From: Akkermansiaceae bacterium
Lineage (GTDB): Bacteria; Verrucomicrobiota; Verrucomicrobiia; Verrucomicrobiales; Akkermansiaceae
Reading direction: 5' to 3'
Length of the DNA: 64,000 nt
NCBI GenBank assembly: GCA_013001695.1
Contig: JABDMC010000156.1
Span: 1-64,000 of the forward strand
The notes below the pieces were generated by a model that worked only from the letters and a program-made list of their open reading frames with translations, was not told the DNA's origin and searched no databases. The position numbers and the translations under genes are program-made. Positions within the stretch are counted from its first letter, which is position 1. The number at the start of each line of letters is the position of its first letter. This document shows, one piece after another, positions 34,270 to 41,788 of the stretch.

Positions 34270-34304
34270 AAAAAAAAGGCTTGTCCCTCGGGAGAAGGAC
34301 AAGC
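34270..34304 (-). terminator. Intrinsic terminator or attenuator between rpsR and folE2
   Basis: On the minus strand GCTTGTCC and GGACAAGC form a perfect 8-bp stem (34304-34297 with 34286-34279). A CTC/GAG pairing can extend it inside the 10-base loop. One C then eight consecutive T residues follow at 34277-34270. This is a textbook factor-independent terminator for transcripts coming from rpsR. It ends only six bases before the folE2 ATG, which leaves almost no space for a separate folE2 promoter and suggests attenuation. Confidence 0.8.
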
Positions 34305-34334
34305 GCCGGAATATCGGAATGATCCCCTCCCCGT

Positions 34335-34577
34335 TCAGGGAAGCAGGTTCACGGACCGCGCCCGCTTGATTTCGCGGGTGATCTTGCGGTGCATCTTGGC
34401 CGAAACGCCCGTCACCCGGCGCGGAAGGATCTTGCCGGTGTCGGAGGTGAACTTCGCGAGGACCTCGGGGTTCTTGTAGGAGATCTTGTCGAAGGTGAGG
34501 TCCAGCCTCCGGCGGGTCATGGGCCGGTTCGCCTTCCGGAAATTGATGCGGCGCTGCTCGGTCTTGGGTTCGGTCAT
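34335..34577 (-). CDS. rpsR: Small ribosomal subunit protein bS18, cysteine-free form
   Basis: An 80-residue bS18 recognised by [13 protein letters not shown] and [10 protein letters not shown] near the C-terminus. Zinc-binding bS18 has a CxxC before the IDYKD segment and another cysteine after RVTG; here these positions read DLTF and VSAK. It is therefore a C-minus bS18. In many bacteria such forms are induced when zinc is short, although in some lineages they are the only copy. It lies 16 bases after rpmG and is followed by a strong terminator. Confidence 0.95.
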   Translation of the reverse strand: MTEPKTEQRRINFRKANRPMTRRRLDLTFDKISYKNPEVLAKFTSDTGKILPRRVTGVSAKMHRKITREIKRARSVNLLP

Positions 34578-34593
34578 GGCGGAAGAAAAGTTA

Positions 34594-34767
34594 TCAGCGA
34601 AGCTCGCGATGCAGCGTCCGCTTGTTCATGAACGGGTTGAACTTCACCTTCTCCAGGCGGCCCGGGGTCCGAAGACTCTTCTTGTTCCGGGTCGTCATGT
34701 AGCGGGAGGGAGGCTTGCCGGCCTCCCTCGCTTCGGTGCATTCCAAGGTGATGATGTCGCGGGGCAT
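34594..34767 (-). CDS. rpmG: Large ribosomal subunit protein bL33, zinc-ligand-poor form
   Basis: A 57-residue bL33: [13 protein letters not shown], then [17 protein letters not shown] and a basic end. Zinc-binding bL33 has CxxC near residue 10 and a second CxxC near 44. Here only C10 remains, the next position is A13, and the C-terminal pair is replaced in KFNPFMNK, so zinc cannot be bound in the normal way. The gene starts 30 bases after the DksA-like gene stops and precedes rpsR. The rpmG-rpsR pairing also occurs in the zinc-regulated C-minus ribosomal operon of mycobacteria. Confidence 0.93.
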   Translation of the reverse strand: MPRDIITLECTEAREAGKPPSRYMTTRNKKSLRTPGRLEKVKFNPFMNKRTLHRELR

Positions 34768-34797
34768 GTCGTCGAAAAGGGCCGTGAAACTAGCCGA

Positions 34798-35520
34798 TTA
34801 GACCGCCTCGTCAAGCGAAACCGCCCCGCTGAACATCTCGCCGGAATTGCCGGAAAACTGCTTGTTGGGATGCTCCTGCTCCCAGCGGGTCTGGCATTCG
34901 ACGGTGAGGCGGGCGAAGGGGATGGCCTCGAGGCGGGCCTGGGGGATCCTTTTTCCGCTGATCTCGCAGATTCCGTAGGTCCCGAGGGCGATCCGCTCGA
35001 GGGCGCCCTCGATCTCCTGGAGGGCGTCCTGCTCCTTGGAGAGGAGGTTCAGGGCGAAATCGCGGTCGTAGGCATCGCTGCCGGCGTCCCCCTGGTGCAT
35101 GCCGCTCCCGGATGCCTCGCTCCCTTCCGGCGAGTTCAGGAGGGTGTCGTGCTGCACGCCGTACATGGCGTCCATCAACTCGTCGCGCAGATCGAGGAGG
35201 TTCTGGCGCTGCTTCTTGACGAAGGCCGTCAGCTTGACGGGCTTGGCCGGAATCTTCTTCTTGGGCGGTTCGGGCTTCGCGGCGGCGGCCTTTTTGGCCG
35301 GGACCTTCTTGGCGGCGGCCTTTTTCACCGCGACCTTCTTGGCGGCGGCCTTCTTGGCGGCGGCCTTCTTGGCCGGAGCCTTCCGGGCGGCCGCTTTCTT
35401 GGCGGCCTTTTTAGCCGCCTTTTTGGCCGCTTTCTTGGCCACCTTGCGGGATGCCTTGGGGGCGGTCTTCTTGGCCGCTTTGCGGGCGGCTTTCTTTGCG
35501 GCTTTCTTCTTCGCGGCCAT
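34798..35520 (-). CDS. DksA/TraR-like protein with Lys/Ala-rich tail and broken zinc finger
   Basis: A 240-residue protein. Residues 1-95 are a histone-H1-like tail of AAKK repeats. From about 100 come a helical hairpin (LTAFVKKQRQNLLDLRDELMD) with acidic residues toward its tip and the C-terminal DksA signature YGICEISGKRIPQARL. The zinc-finger positions read C185, S188, T206, C209 with exact C-x2-C-x17-C-x2-C spacing, so two ligands are lost. Similar two-cysteine DksA paralogues are zinc-independent. DksA binds the RNA polymerase secondary channel; the basic tail suggests extra DNA or RNA contact. Start at 35520 precedes the tail; an upstream ATG at 35571 is possible. Confidence 0.87.
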   Translation of the reverse strand: MAAKKKAAKKAARKAAKKTAPKASRKVAKKAAKKAAKKAAKKAAARKAPAKKAAAKKAAAKKVAVKKAAAKKVPAKKAAAAKPEPPKKKIPAKPVKLTAFVKKQRQNLLDLRDELMDAMYGVQHDTLLNSPEGSEASGSGMHQGDAGSDAYDRDFALNLLSKEQDALQEIEGALERIALGTYGICEISGKRIPQARLEAIPFARLTVECQTRWEQEHPNKQFSGNSGEMFSGAVSLDEAV

Positions 35521-35726
35521 AATGACTGGGGATTTGCGGTTGCTTGGGCGGCCTCCAGGACCGTCGGACATCCAGTAGGGCGGGAGTGCCTAATGGCTGG
35601 AAGACGGCGCTGCAAGCGGAATTTGCCCGAAATCTTCTTCCCAATGAGCCCCTCAATACGCACCGCAGGCCGACTCCTTGCGCTTGAATTCACCGGAGGC
35701 CTCCCCTAGGTTTTCGCCTCCAACAC

Positions 35727-36500
35727 ATGGATCTTTCCGCTGTTATTGAGGCCCTTTTGGTTGCATCTGAAGATCCCCTCCCGTCTTCCGAACTGGCCCG
35801 GTTGATCCGGGCGCGGGTCGCCGAGCTCGAGGACGAGGGCGCCGCGGAGGGCTATGAGCCCGAGGAGGGCGAGGAGCTCGCGGAGGACCTCGCGGACCTC
35901 GCCAGGATCGACGACGAGGCCGTCACCGCGGCGATCGCCGAGCTGAACCGCCGCTACGAGGAAGAGGCCCGCTCCTTCACCATCATGGAGCGCGCCAAGG
36001 GGTGGAAGATCTACACCCGTCCCGCGTTCGCCGGCTTCATCCGGCACCTCTTCCCGGGGCAGAAGCCGCGCAAGCTGAGCCCGCCCGCCATGGAGACCCT
36101 CGCCATCATCGCCTACCGCCAACCGGTCACGAAGGCCGCCATCGAGGCGGTCCGCGGCGTGTCGTGCGACGGCATGCTGCAGAAGCTGCTCGACCTGGAA
36201 CTCGTGAAGATCGGCGGCCGGGCCACCCTCCCCGGGCGTCCCCTGCTCTACGAAACCACCGACTACTTCTTCGAGCACTTCGGCATCAAGTCGGTGGAGG
36301 AACTGCCGAACGCCGCGGAGCTGCGGAAGGTCCCCCTCCCCGAACCGGAGGAGGAAGCGGCGGGCGACGACGACCAACCCGCGGGGGCCGATGACGAGGA
36401 CGACGAGAAGCAACTCGCCCTCGTCGAGCCCAGCGGGGGCGCCCCGGCCGCGGAGTCCCCCCCGGCCGACTTCTCGGCGGGGGATCGCGACGAGGACTGA
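35727..36500 (+). CDS. scpB: Segregation and condensation protein B
   Basis: A 257-residue ScpB, the winged-helix partner of the SMC-ScpA condensin complex. Family segments are IEALLVASEDPL at the start, AKGWKIYTRPAFAGFIRHL, LSPPAMETLAIIAYRQPVTKA and GRPLLYETTDYFFEHFGI. An acidic insertion at about 36-55 and an acidic disordered C-terminal tail of about 60 residues are additions to the usual core. scpA is not adjacent. It is divergent from the DksA-like gene by about 200 bp and precedes pheA on the same strand. Confidence 0.93.
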   Translation: MDLSAVIEALLVASEDPLPSSELARLIRARVAELEDEGAAEGYEPEEGEELAEDLADLARIDDEAVTAAIAELNRRYEEEARSFTIMERAKGWKIYTRPAFAGFIRHLFPGQKPRKLSPPAMETLAIIAYRQPVTKAAIEAVRGVSCDGMLQKLLDLELVKIGGRATLPGRPLLYETTDYFFEHFGIKSVEELPNAAELRKVPLPEPEEEAAGDDDQPAGADDEDDEKQLALVEPSGGAPAAESPPADFSAGDRDED

Positions 36501-36600
36501 TCTCCCGCCCCCTCCCGGCCGCGACGCGGGGAGGCAAAATCCGGCCCGGAAGGAAAATTCCGTTGGGCATCGCGGGCGATGGCTCTAGAACGTCCCCACC

Positions 36601-37671
36601 GTGGCCCTCGACGACATCCGCCAAGACATCGACCAGCTCGACGCGCAACTCCTCGACCTCCTGTCGCGGCGGGCCGACCTGGTCCACGAGGTCGGCGTCA
36701 TCAAGAAGAAGGAAGGACTGCAGATCTACGCCCCGGACCGCGAGGAAGCCCTCCTCCGCAAGCTCGTGGCGATGAACCAGGGCCGCCTGCCGGAGAAGTC
36801 GATCCGGGCCATCTTCCGCGAAATCATGTCGGCGGCCCTCGCCCTCGAGGAGGATCTCAAGATCGCCTACCTCGGGCCCGAAGGCACCTGGACCCACCAG
36901 GCCGCCATCAAGAAATTCGGCCATTCCGTCAACTACACGGCGCACCCGAGCTTTGCGGAGGTCTTCGACGACGTGGCCCGCCGCCGCGCCGACTACGGGG
37001 TGGTCCCCATCGAGAATTCCACGGAGGGGGCGGTCTCCCACACCCTCGACCTCTTTGTCGACTCCCCCCTGCAGATCTGCGCGCAGATCCTGCTGCGCAT
37101 CGAGAACTGCCTGCTGGCGGCCGGCCCGGAGGACGGCATCAAGACCCTCTACTCCCACCCGCAGGTGTTCGGCCAGTGCAAGAACTGGATCCTGCGGCAC
37201 TTTCCCGAGGCGGAGCTCGTGGAGGTCGCCTCGACCACCAAGGCGGCCCGCATCGCCCGCGAGCGGGCGGACGAGGGCGCCGCGGCCCTCGGCGGCAAGC
37301 TCGCCGCCGAACTGGCGGGCCTCGACGTCCTCCACGAGTCCATCCAGGACCGCGCCACCAACACCACCCGCTTCCTCGTCATCGGCGAGAAGACCTGCCC
37401 GCCCACCGGGAACGACCGCACCTCCGTCCTCTTTGCCATCCACGACCGGCCCGGCTCCCTCGTCAGCGCCCTGCAGGCCTTCGACGCCTTCCAGATCAAC
37501 ATGTCCAAGATCGAATCCCGCCCCTCCAAGCAGAAGGACTGGGAATACATCTTCTACGTCGACCTCGCCGGGCACTGCGACGATCCCATGGTCGGCTCCG
37601 CCCTCGAGGAACTCGAAAAACACTGCTCCCTCGTCAAACTCCTCGGATCCTATCCCGATACCGAACAATGA
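36601..37671 (+). CDS. pheA: Bifunctional chorismate mutase / prephenate dehydratase
   Basis: A 356-residue enzyme converting chorismate to phenylpyruvate. Residues 1-80 are an AroQ chorismate mutase (RQDIDQLDAQLLDLLSRRADL). From about 85 comes the dehydratase (AYLGPEGTWTHQAA, ENSTEGAVSHTLDL, and the catalytic threonine region ATNTTRF). The last ~80 residues are an ACT domain with DRPGSL and ESRPS, the phenylalanine feedback site. The start is GTG at 36601. It lies 100 bp after scpB and is followed by a long intergenic region. Confidence 0.96.
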   Translation: MALDDIRQDIDQLDAQLLDLLSRRADLVHEVGVIKKKEGLQIYAPDREEALLRKLVAMNQGRLPEKSIRAIFREIMSAALALEEDLKIAYLGPEGTWTHQAAIKKFGHSVNYTAHPSFAEVFDDVARRRADYGVVPIENSTEGAVSHTLDLFVDSPLQICAQILLRIENCLLAAGPEDGIKTLYSHPQVFGQCKNWILRHFPEAELVEVASTTKAARIARERADEGAAALGGKLAAELAGLDVLHESIQDRATNTTRFLVIGEKTCPPTGNDRTSVLFAIHDRPGSLVSALQAFDAFQINMSKIESRPSKQKDWEYIFYVDLAGHCDDPMVGSALEELEKHCSLVKLLGSYPDTEQ

Positions 37672-38117
37672 CGGCCCCACAACGGGTTCCGGCGATCCCT
37701 TCCAGGAATGCTAATCATTTGGGTGCATGAATCATTCAATTTTCTAAACTGACTCCAAACGCTGGACGTCACTTTTTTTCGATCTTCTTCCCCCGCCCGA
37801 GGTCACTTCATCCTCGCTATCCGGTCCTTCCGATAGTCGGCCTTCGCCCCGCGATTGCCCCTTCCCGCCCCCGGAAGAAGCCCCATATCCCGGGCCCTCC
37901 CGCAGATGTCTTTAGGACTCTGCGTTTATTCATCTTTGTTAATCTCTTAAAGAGATCAAAGGTTTGGGATATTATGAAATATGCCTGAGTTACATAACCA
38001 AAGATAAATTTCCCTGTGTATTTTCATGAGTTTGAGTTTTGATGATGCCGTTCGCTCGTCCTGAGCGACACCCTGCTCACCGCTGCCTCTCCCTGGGGCA
38101 GCAACCTGTTCACCCCC
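37672..38117 (+). other. 446-bp intergenic region with AT-rich island and structured leader
   Basis: The first half is ordinary GC-rich spacer. Around 37910-38040 composition drops sharply to AT-rich, unlike the rest of the window. There is an inverted repeat ATCTCT-TAA-AGAGAT at 37942-37956 and a TATTAT box at 37970-37975 (a possible -10). The following ~130 bases to the ATG contain two hairpins: CGCTC/GAGCG at 38053-38067 and GCTGCC/GGCAGC at 38082-38102. This looks like a promoter with an operator and a long 5' leader for the secreted-protein gene. No reading frame is supported here. Confidence 0.45.
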
Positions 38118-38837
38118 ATGAAAACTGCACTTGCCCTGGGCGCGATCTCCGCGCTGACCCTCGCTCCTGTCTTCGGACAGCAAGCCGCCAACCATGGCGA
38201 TCCGTTCACCCCGGTCGGGTGGCTCACCGTGAACCGGGTCCATGTCCGCACCGGCGTGAAGCCCGAACTGACCTGGTCCATTCAATATCCGAAGACGGTG
38301 CATGACATCGTCGACATCGATCCCGAGACCGACAAGATCGTTCCCAAGCAGAAGACCCGGATGGAAGTCCGGGTGGTCGGAGCGGCCTTCCAGGTCGGCG
38401 CGACCCACACCCCGGTCGCCCTCCAGGCCCGCGTCGGCAGCGGCTCCTCGTGGGAACCCCTCTTCTTCGGCGCGGACAACACCGTCAACCCCTCCGACGT
38501 GGTCCTCAACCAGGTCGTCGAGGCCGGCACCACGGTCGACTTCGCGGCCCAGGCCCAGCGCCTCAACGGCAGCTGGTATTCCTCGCGGAACACCCTTTCG
38601 CCGAACCCCACCGTCCAGGCGATGACGAAGGGAGACTCGGTTCCCCACTACGTCCCGGCTTACCAGCAGGGCACCGTGGAGAGCTTCCTGACCTCCTACA
38701 TCGACGCCGACAACTTCGTGACCGTCGGCCCCCGCGACGTCATCTATCTCTTTGAATTGTATTCGAACAACCCGACTTCCAGCTACTTTGACATGCAGGA
38801 TATCGTGGTGGTTGTGACGTTTCACGACGTCGACTGA
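38118..38837 (+). CDS. Secreted protein of unknown function
   Basis: A 239-residue exported protein. The signal peptide is KTALALGAISALTLAPVFG with cleavage likely near residue 20. The mature part is beta-rich with few charged clusters (VHVRTGVKPELTWSIQYP, MEVRVVGAAFQVG, VIYLFELYSNN, DIVVVVTFHDVD) and no cysteine. The C-terminal region alternates hydrophobic residues as in an immunoglobulin-like or jelly-roll sandwich. I do not recognise a family. It stands alone between a long AT-rich leader and a strong terminator, so it is a single-gene unit that may be highly expressed. Confidence 0.8.
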   Translation: MKTALALGAISALTLAPVFGQQAANHGDPFTPVGWLTVNRVHVRTGVKPELTWSIQYPKTVHDIVDIDPETDKIVPKQKTRMEVRVVGAAFQVGATHTPVALQARVGSGSSWEPLFFGADNTVNPSDVVLNQVVEAGTTVDFAAQAQRLNGSWYSSRNTLSPNPTVQAMTKGDSVPHYVPAYQQGTVESFLTSYIDADNFVTVGPRDVIYLFELYSNNPTSSYFDMQDIVVVVTFHDVD

Positions 38838-38972
38838 TCCCCCCCAACCGGCCCCTCCCCAGACACCCTCCGCCCCAACCCCTTTAGAACCAAGTCCATC
38901 AACGACTGACTGAACATTCCCTGCCAAGCCCTGAGGGAGCAGTTTCGAGACTGCTGCTGCTCCCCACCCTAA

Positions 38973-39023
38973 GACCCCCCGGTGCGGAAGCGGAGACCGC
39001 CCGGGGGGTCGCTTTTTGTTTTG
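38973..39023 (+). terminator. Intrinsic terminator after the secreted-protein gene
   Basis: GACCCCCCGG (38973-38982) and CCGGGGGGTC (39001-39010) form a perfect 10-bp GC-rich stem with an 18-base loop. GCTTTTTGTTTTG follows directly. This is a strong factor-independent terminator for the plus strand, about 135 bases after the stop of the secreted-protein gene and 47 bases before the FHA gene. Confidence 0.88.
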
Positions 39024-39069
39024 TGCAAGCGGCCCGTTTCCGGCGTAATGACGGCCACCTCTCCGAATC

Positions 39070-39693
39070 ATGCCACGCGTCTGCATCACCGTCCCCGGAA
39101 ACAACGCCCAGCCCTACCGGTTCTCCCTCGAGCGAAAAATCGTGCGCCTCGGCCGGGCCGCCGACAACGATATCGTGGTGGATTGCCCGTCGGTGTCGTC
39201 CCACCACTGTGAAATGCGCCGCGTCGAGGGCGGCTACATCCTCGCCGACGCCGGGTCCACCAACGGCATCAGCCTCGACGACGAGCCGATGGAGATCATC
39301 GACCTCGATAACGGGATGGAGATCAAGGTGGGCGACTCCGACCTCGATTTCGAGCTCACCCCGGAGGAGCGGGCGGAGCTGGCCTCCGAGGACCATGTCC
39401 CGCAGCAGCGGCGCAAGCTTCCCTCCGCCCCGGCCGAGAAGACCGCGGACAAGGCGCCCGTGGAAGCGGACGAGCCGCGCGCCGCGCCCTCCCGTCCCCC
39501 GGCCGCCCCGCCGCTGGCGAGTTCGCAGCAGGCCTCGGGCGGGATCAACTTCCTGATCTCGATGTGCTTCCTGGTCCTGGCGGGCCTCGCCTTCTACCTG
39601 GGCCTGTCCACCAAGCACCGGGCCGAAACCGGACGGAGCCTCTGGCAGGACCTGTCCGGTTCGGGAGCCCCCGCCGAGGAGACCGTCGAGTAG
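39070..39693 (+). CDS. FHA domain protein with C-terminal membrane anchor
   Basis: A 207-residue protein. Residues 5-95 form a forkhead-associated domain that binds phosphothreonine: LGRAADNDIVV (27-37), SSHHCE with S44/H45, and STNG (63-66). A Pro/Ala-rich linker follows, then one transmembrane helix at about 160-179 (NFLISMCFLVLAGLAFYLG) and a short tail. The FHA domain should face the cytoplasm. It may read phosphorylation by kinases such as the one at 7.9-10.6 kb, but no local link exists. Confidence 0.87.
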   Translation: MPRVCITVPGNNAQPYRFSLERKIVRLGRAADNDIVVDCPSVSSHHCEMRRVEGGYILADAGSTNGISLDDEPMEIIDLDNGMEIKVGDSDLDFELTPEERAELASEDHVPQQRRKLPSAPAEKTADKAPVEADEPRAAPSRPPAAPPLASSQQASGGINFLISMCFLVLAGLAFYLGLSTKHRAETGRSLWQDLSGSGAPAEETVE

Positions 39694-39713
39694 CGCCGCG
39701 CGGGCGGCCGCCG

Positions 39714-41000
39714 TCAGGCCTTGAGCTGCCCTTCCCCGCGGATGCGGTACTGGTAGGACGTCAGCTCCCGCAGGGCCATCGGCCCCCGGGCGTGGAGCTT
39801 GTCGGTGGAGATCCCGATCTCGGCCCCGAACCCGAACTCCTCCCCGTCGCTGAAGCGCGTCGAGACGTTGTGGAAGACGCAGGCTGAATCCACCTCGCGC
39901 AGGAATTGTTCCGCCGCCGCGGAATCCGCGGTGACGATGCAGTCGCTGTGATGGGACCCGAACTCGTTGATGTGCTCCACGGCCTCGTCGCGGGAGGCCA
40001 CCACCTTGATGGCGAGCACGTAGTCGAGGTACTCGGTCACCCAGTCGTCCTCGTCGGCCGGCACCGCGGCCTCCCCGAGAAGGGCGACGGTCCGGGGACA
40101 GCCCCGCAACTCCACCCCCTTCTCCCGCAACTTCGCCGCCACCGCGGGGAGAAACTCCTCCGCCACGGCCTCGTGCACGAGGAGCGTCTCGAGCGCGTTG
40201 CAGACGCTCGGCTTCTGCGTCTTGGAATCCACCACGATCCCCTCCGCCATGCCGAGATCCGCCTGCTCGTCGACGAAGACGTGACAGATCCCGTCGTAAT
40301 GCTTGATCACCGGCATCCTCGCCAGGGAGACCACCGTTTCGATCAGCCCCTTCCCGCCACGCGGAATGATGAGGTCGAGGAACTTGTCCATCCCCGCCAT
40401 CTCCTTCACGCTCTCCCGGTCGGTGAACGGAATCAGCTGGATGGCGGCCTCCGGCAACCCCTCCCGCTCCCCGCCGGCCTGCAGGGCATCCGCGATGGCG
40501 CGGTTCGAGTGGATCGCTTCCGATCCGCCCCGCAGGATGGTGGCGTTGCCCGACTTCAGGCAGAGGACCGCGGCGTCGCTGGTGACGTTCGGCCGGCTTT
40601 CGTAGATGATCCCGATGACCCCGATGGGCACCCGGACCTGCTCGATGCGGATGCCGTTCGGGCGCGACCACTCCTCGAGGACGTCGCCGACCGGGTCCTG
40701 CAGGCCGGCCACCTGCTCGACCCCGCCGGCCACCGCTTCGAGGCGCTCGGCATCGAGGCGAAGCCGGTCCAGGAGGGCCGGCCCGAGCCCGCGTTGCGCC
40801 CCGGCTGCGAGATCCTTTTCGTTGGCGGCGAGGATCTCCGCGGACCGGGCCCGCAGCTCGGCCGCCATGGCGCCGAGAATGGCATCCTTCTGTCCGGTGC
40901 TGAGCACCGCGAGGGCATGGGCCGCCTTGCGGGCCTTCCGGCCCATGGCGTACACCGCGTCGTGAATCTCCTCCGCCGTCATCGTGTCGGGCTCACCCAT
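39714..41000 (-). CDS. proA: Glutamate-5-semialdehyde dehydrogenase (gamma-glutamyl phosphate reductase)
   Basis: A 428-residue NADPH-dependent enzyme, second step of proline synthesis. Motifs include VPIGVIGIIYESRPNVT, LKSGNATILRGGSEA, the nucleophile region KPSVCNALETLLVH with the catalytic cysteine, and the end HARGPMALRELTSYQY. Length is normal. It starts 14 bases after the proB stop, so ProB and ProA, which channel the unstable gamma-glutamyl phosphate, are co-expressed. Confidence 0.96.
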   Translation of the reverse strand: MGEPDTMTAEEIHDAVYAMGRKARKAAHALAVLSTGQKDAILGAMAAELRARSAEILAANEKDLAAGAQRGLGPALLDRLRLDAERLEAVAGGVEQVAGLQDPVGDVLEEWSRPNGIRIEQVRVPIGVIGIIYESRPNVTSDAAVLCLKSGNATILRGGSEAIHSNRAIADALQAGGEREGLPEAAIQLIPFTDRESVKEMAGMDKFLDLIIPRGGKGLIETVVSLARMPVIKHYDGICHVFVDEQADLGMAEGIVVDSKTQKPSVCNALETLLVHEAVAEEFLPAVAAKLREKGVELRGCPRTVALLGEAAVPADEDDWVTEYLDYVLAIKVVASRDEAVEHINEFGSHHSDCIVTADSAAAEQFLREVDSACVFHNVSTRFSDGEEFGFGAEIGISTDKLHARGPMALRELTSYQYRIRGEGQLKA

Positions 41001-41014
41001 ATACGCGCCGGGGC

Positions 41015-41779
41015 CTAGCGGCTAGCCCTGAAACGGGTCGCGTCCCCGCCGTCCGTCACGATCCCGGCGAGGCGCTCCGGCTTCCGGCCGTTGGCAATCA
41101 CGGTTTCCACCCCCGCGTCGACCGCCAGCTTGACGGCCTGCAGCTTGGTCTCCATCCCCCCGATGGAGAACTTCCCCTTTTCGCCGTCCGCGAAAAAGAG
41201 GACCTCGTCGACCTCGCGGACCTCCTTCACGATCTCCCCGCCGCCGGGCGGATACAGCCCGTCGACCGAGGTCAGGAGGACCAGCAGACGGGCCCCGAGG
41301 AGGACCGCCACCCGCGCCGAGAGGACGTCGTTGTCCCCCACCGCGAGTTCCTCCACGGCCACCGAGTCGTTCTCGTTGATGATCGGGATGATCCCGTCCT
41401 CGGCCAGGAGGCGCTGCAGGGTGTCGCTGACGCGGGCCCGCCGCTCCGGCGAGTCGAGGTCGCCGGCGGTCAGGAGCAGCTGCGCCACGCCCGTCTCGAA
41501 ACTCCGGAACAGATTCTCGTAGGCGTGCATCAGGCGCGTCTGCCCGATGGCCGCCGCGGCCTGCCGGGTGGGCAGGTCCTCGGGATACTCCTTGAGGCCC
41601 AGCGCGGAAATCCCGGCCCCCACCGCCCCGGAGGAAACCAGGACGATGTGGCGGTCCTCGGCCTGGAGGTCGGCCACCGCCGCCACGAGGCGGGCCAGCG
41701 AGGCGCTGTCGAGCGTCCCGTCCTCCTTGGTCAGCACCCCGGTGCCGATCTTGATCACAATTCGCTGCGGTGCGTCCAT
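41015..41779 (-). CDS. proB: Glutamate 5-kinase, short form without PUA domain
   Basis: A 254-residue amino-acid kinase, first step of proline synthesis. It has IVIKIGTGVLT, VSSGAVGAGISALG, NENDSVAVEELAVGDND and the metal/ATP region GKFSIGGMETKLQA. Many ProB proteins, including that of E. coli, are about 367 residues with a C-terminal PUA domain. This one stops at the kinase domain, as some bacterial and eukaryotic forms do. It lies nine bases after argS and 14 before proA. Confidence 0.95.
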   Translation of the reverse strand: MDAPQRIVIKIGTGVLTKEDGTLDSASLARLVAAVADLQAEDRHIVLVSSGAVGAGISALGLKEYPEDLPTRQAAAAIGQTRLMHAYENLFRSFETGVAQLLLTAGDLDSPERRARVSDTLQRLLAEDGIIPIINENDSVAVEELAVGDNDVLSARVAVLLGARLLVLLTSVDGLYPPGGGEIVKEVREVDEVLFFADGEKGKFSIGGMETKLQAVKLAVDAGVETVIANGRKPERLAGIVTDGGDATRFRASR

Positions 41780-41788
41780 GGCTTCGGT

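Noticed and set aside
34264-34334. Riboswitch (tetrahydrofolate or preQ1) upstream of folE2
   Set aside because: The spacer is only 71 nt, and apart from the terminator hairpin I see none of the conserved bases of either class.
35521-35726. Zur box upstream of the DksA-like gene
   Set aside because: No palindrome of the TGATATNATATCA or related type could be found by eye in this 200-bp gap.
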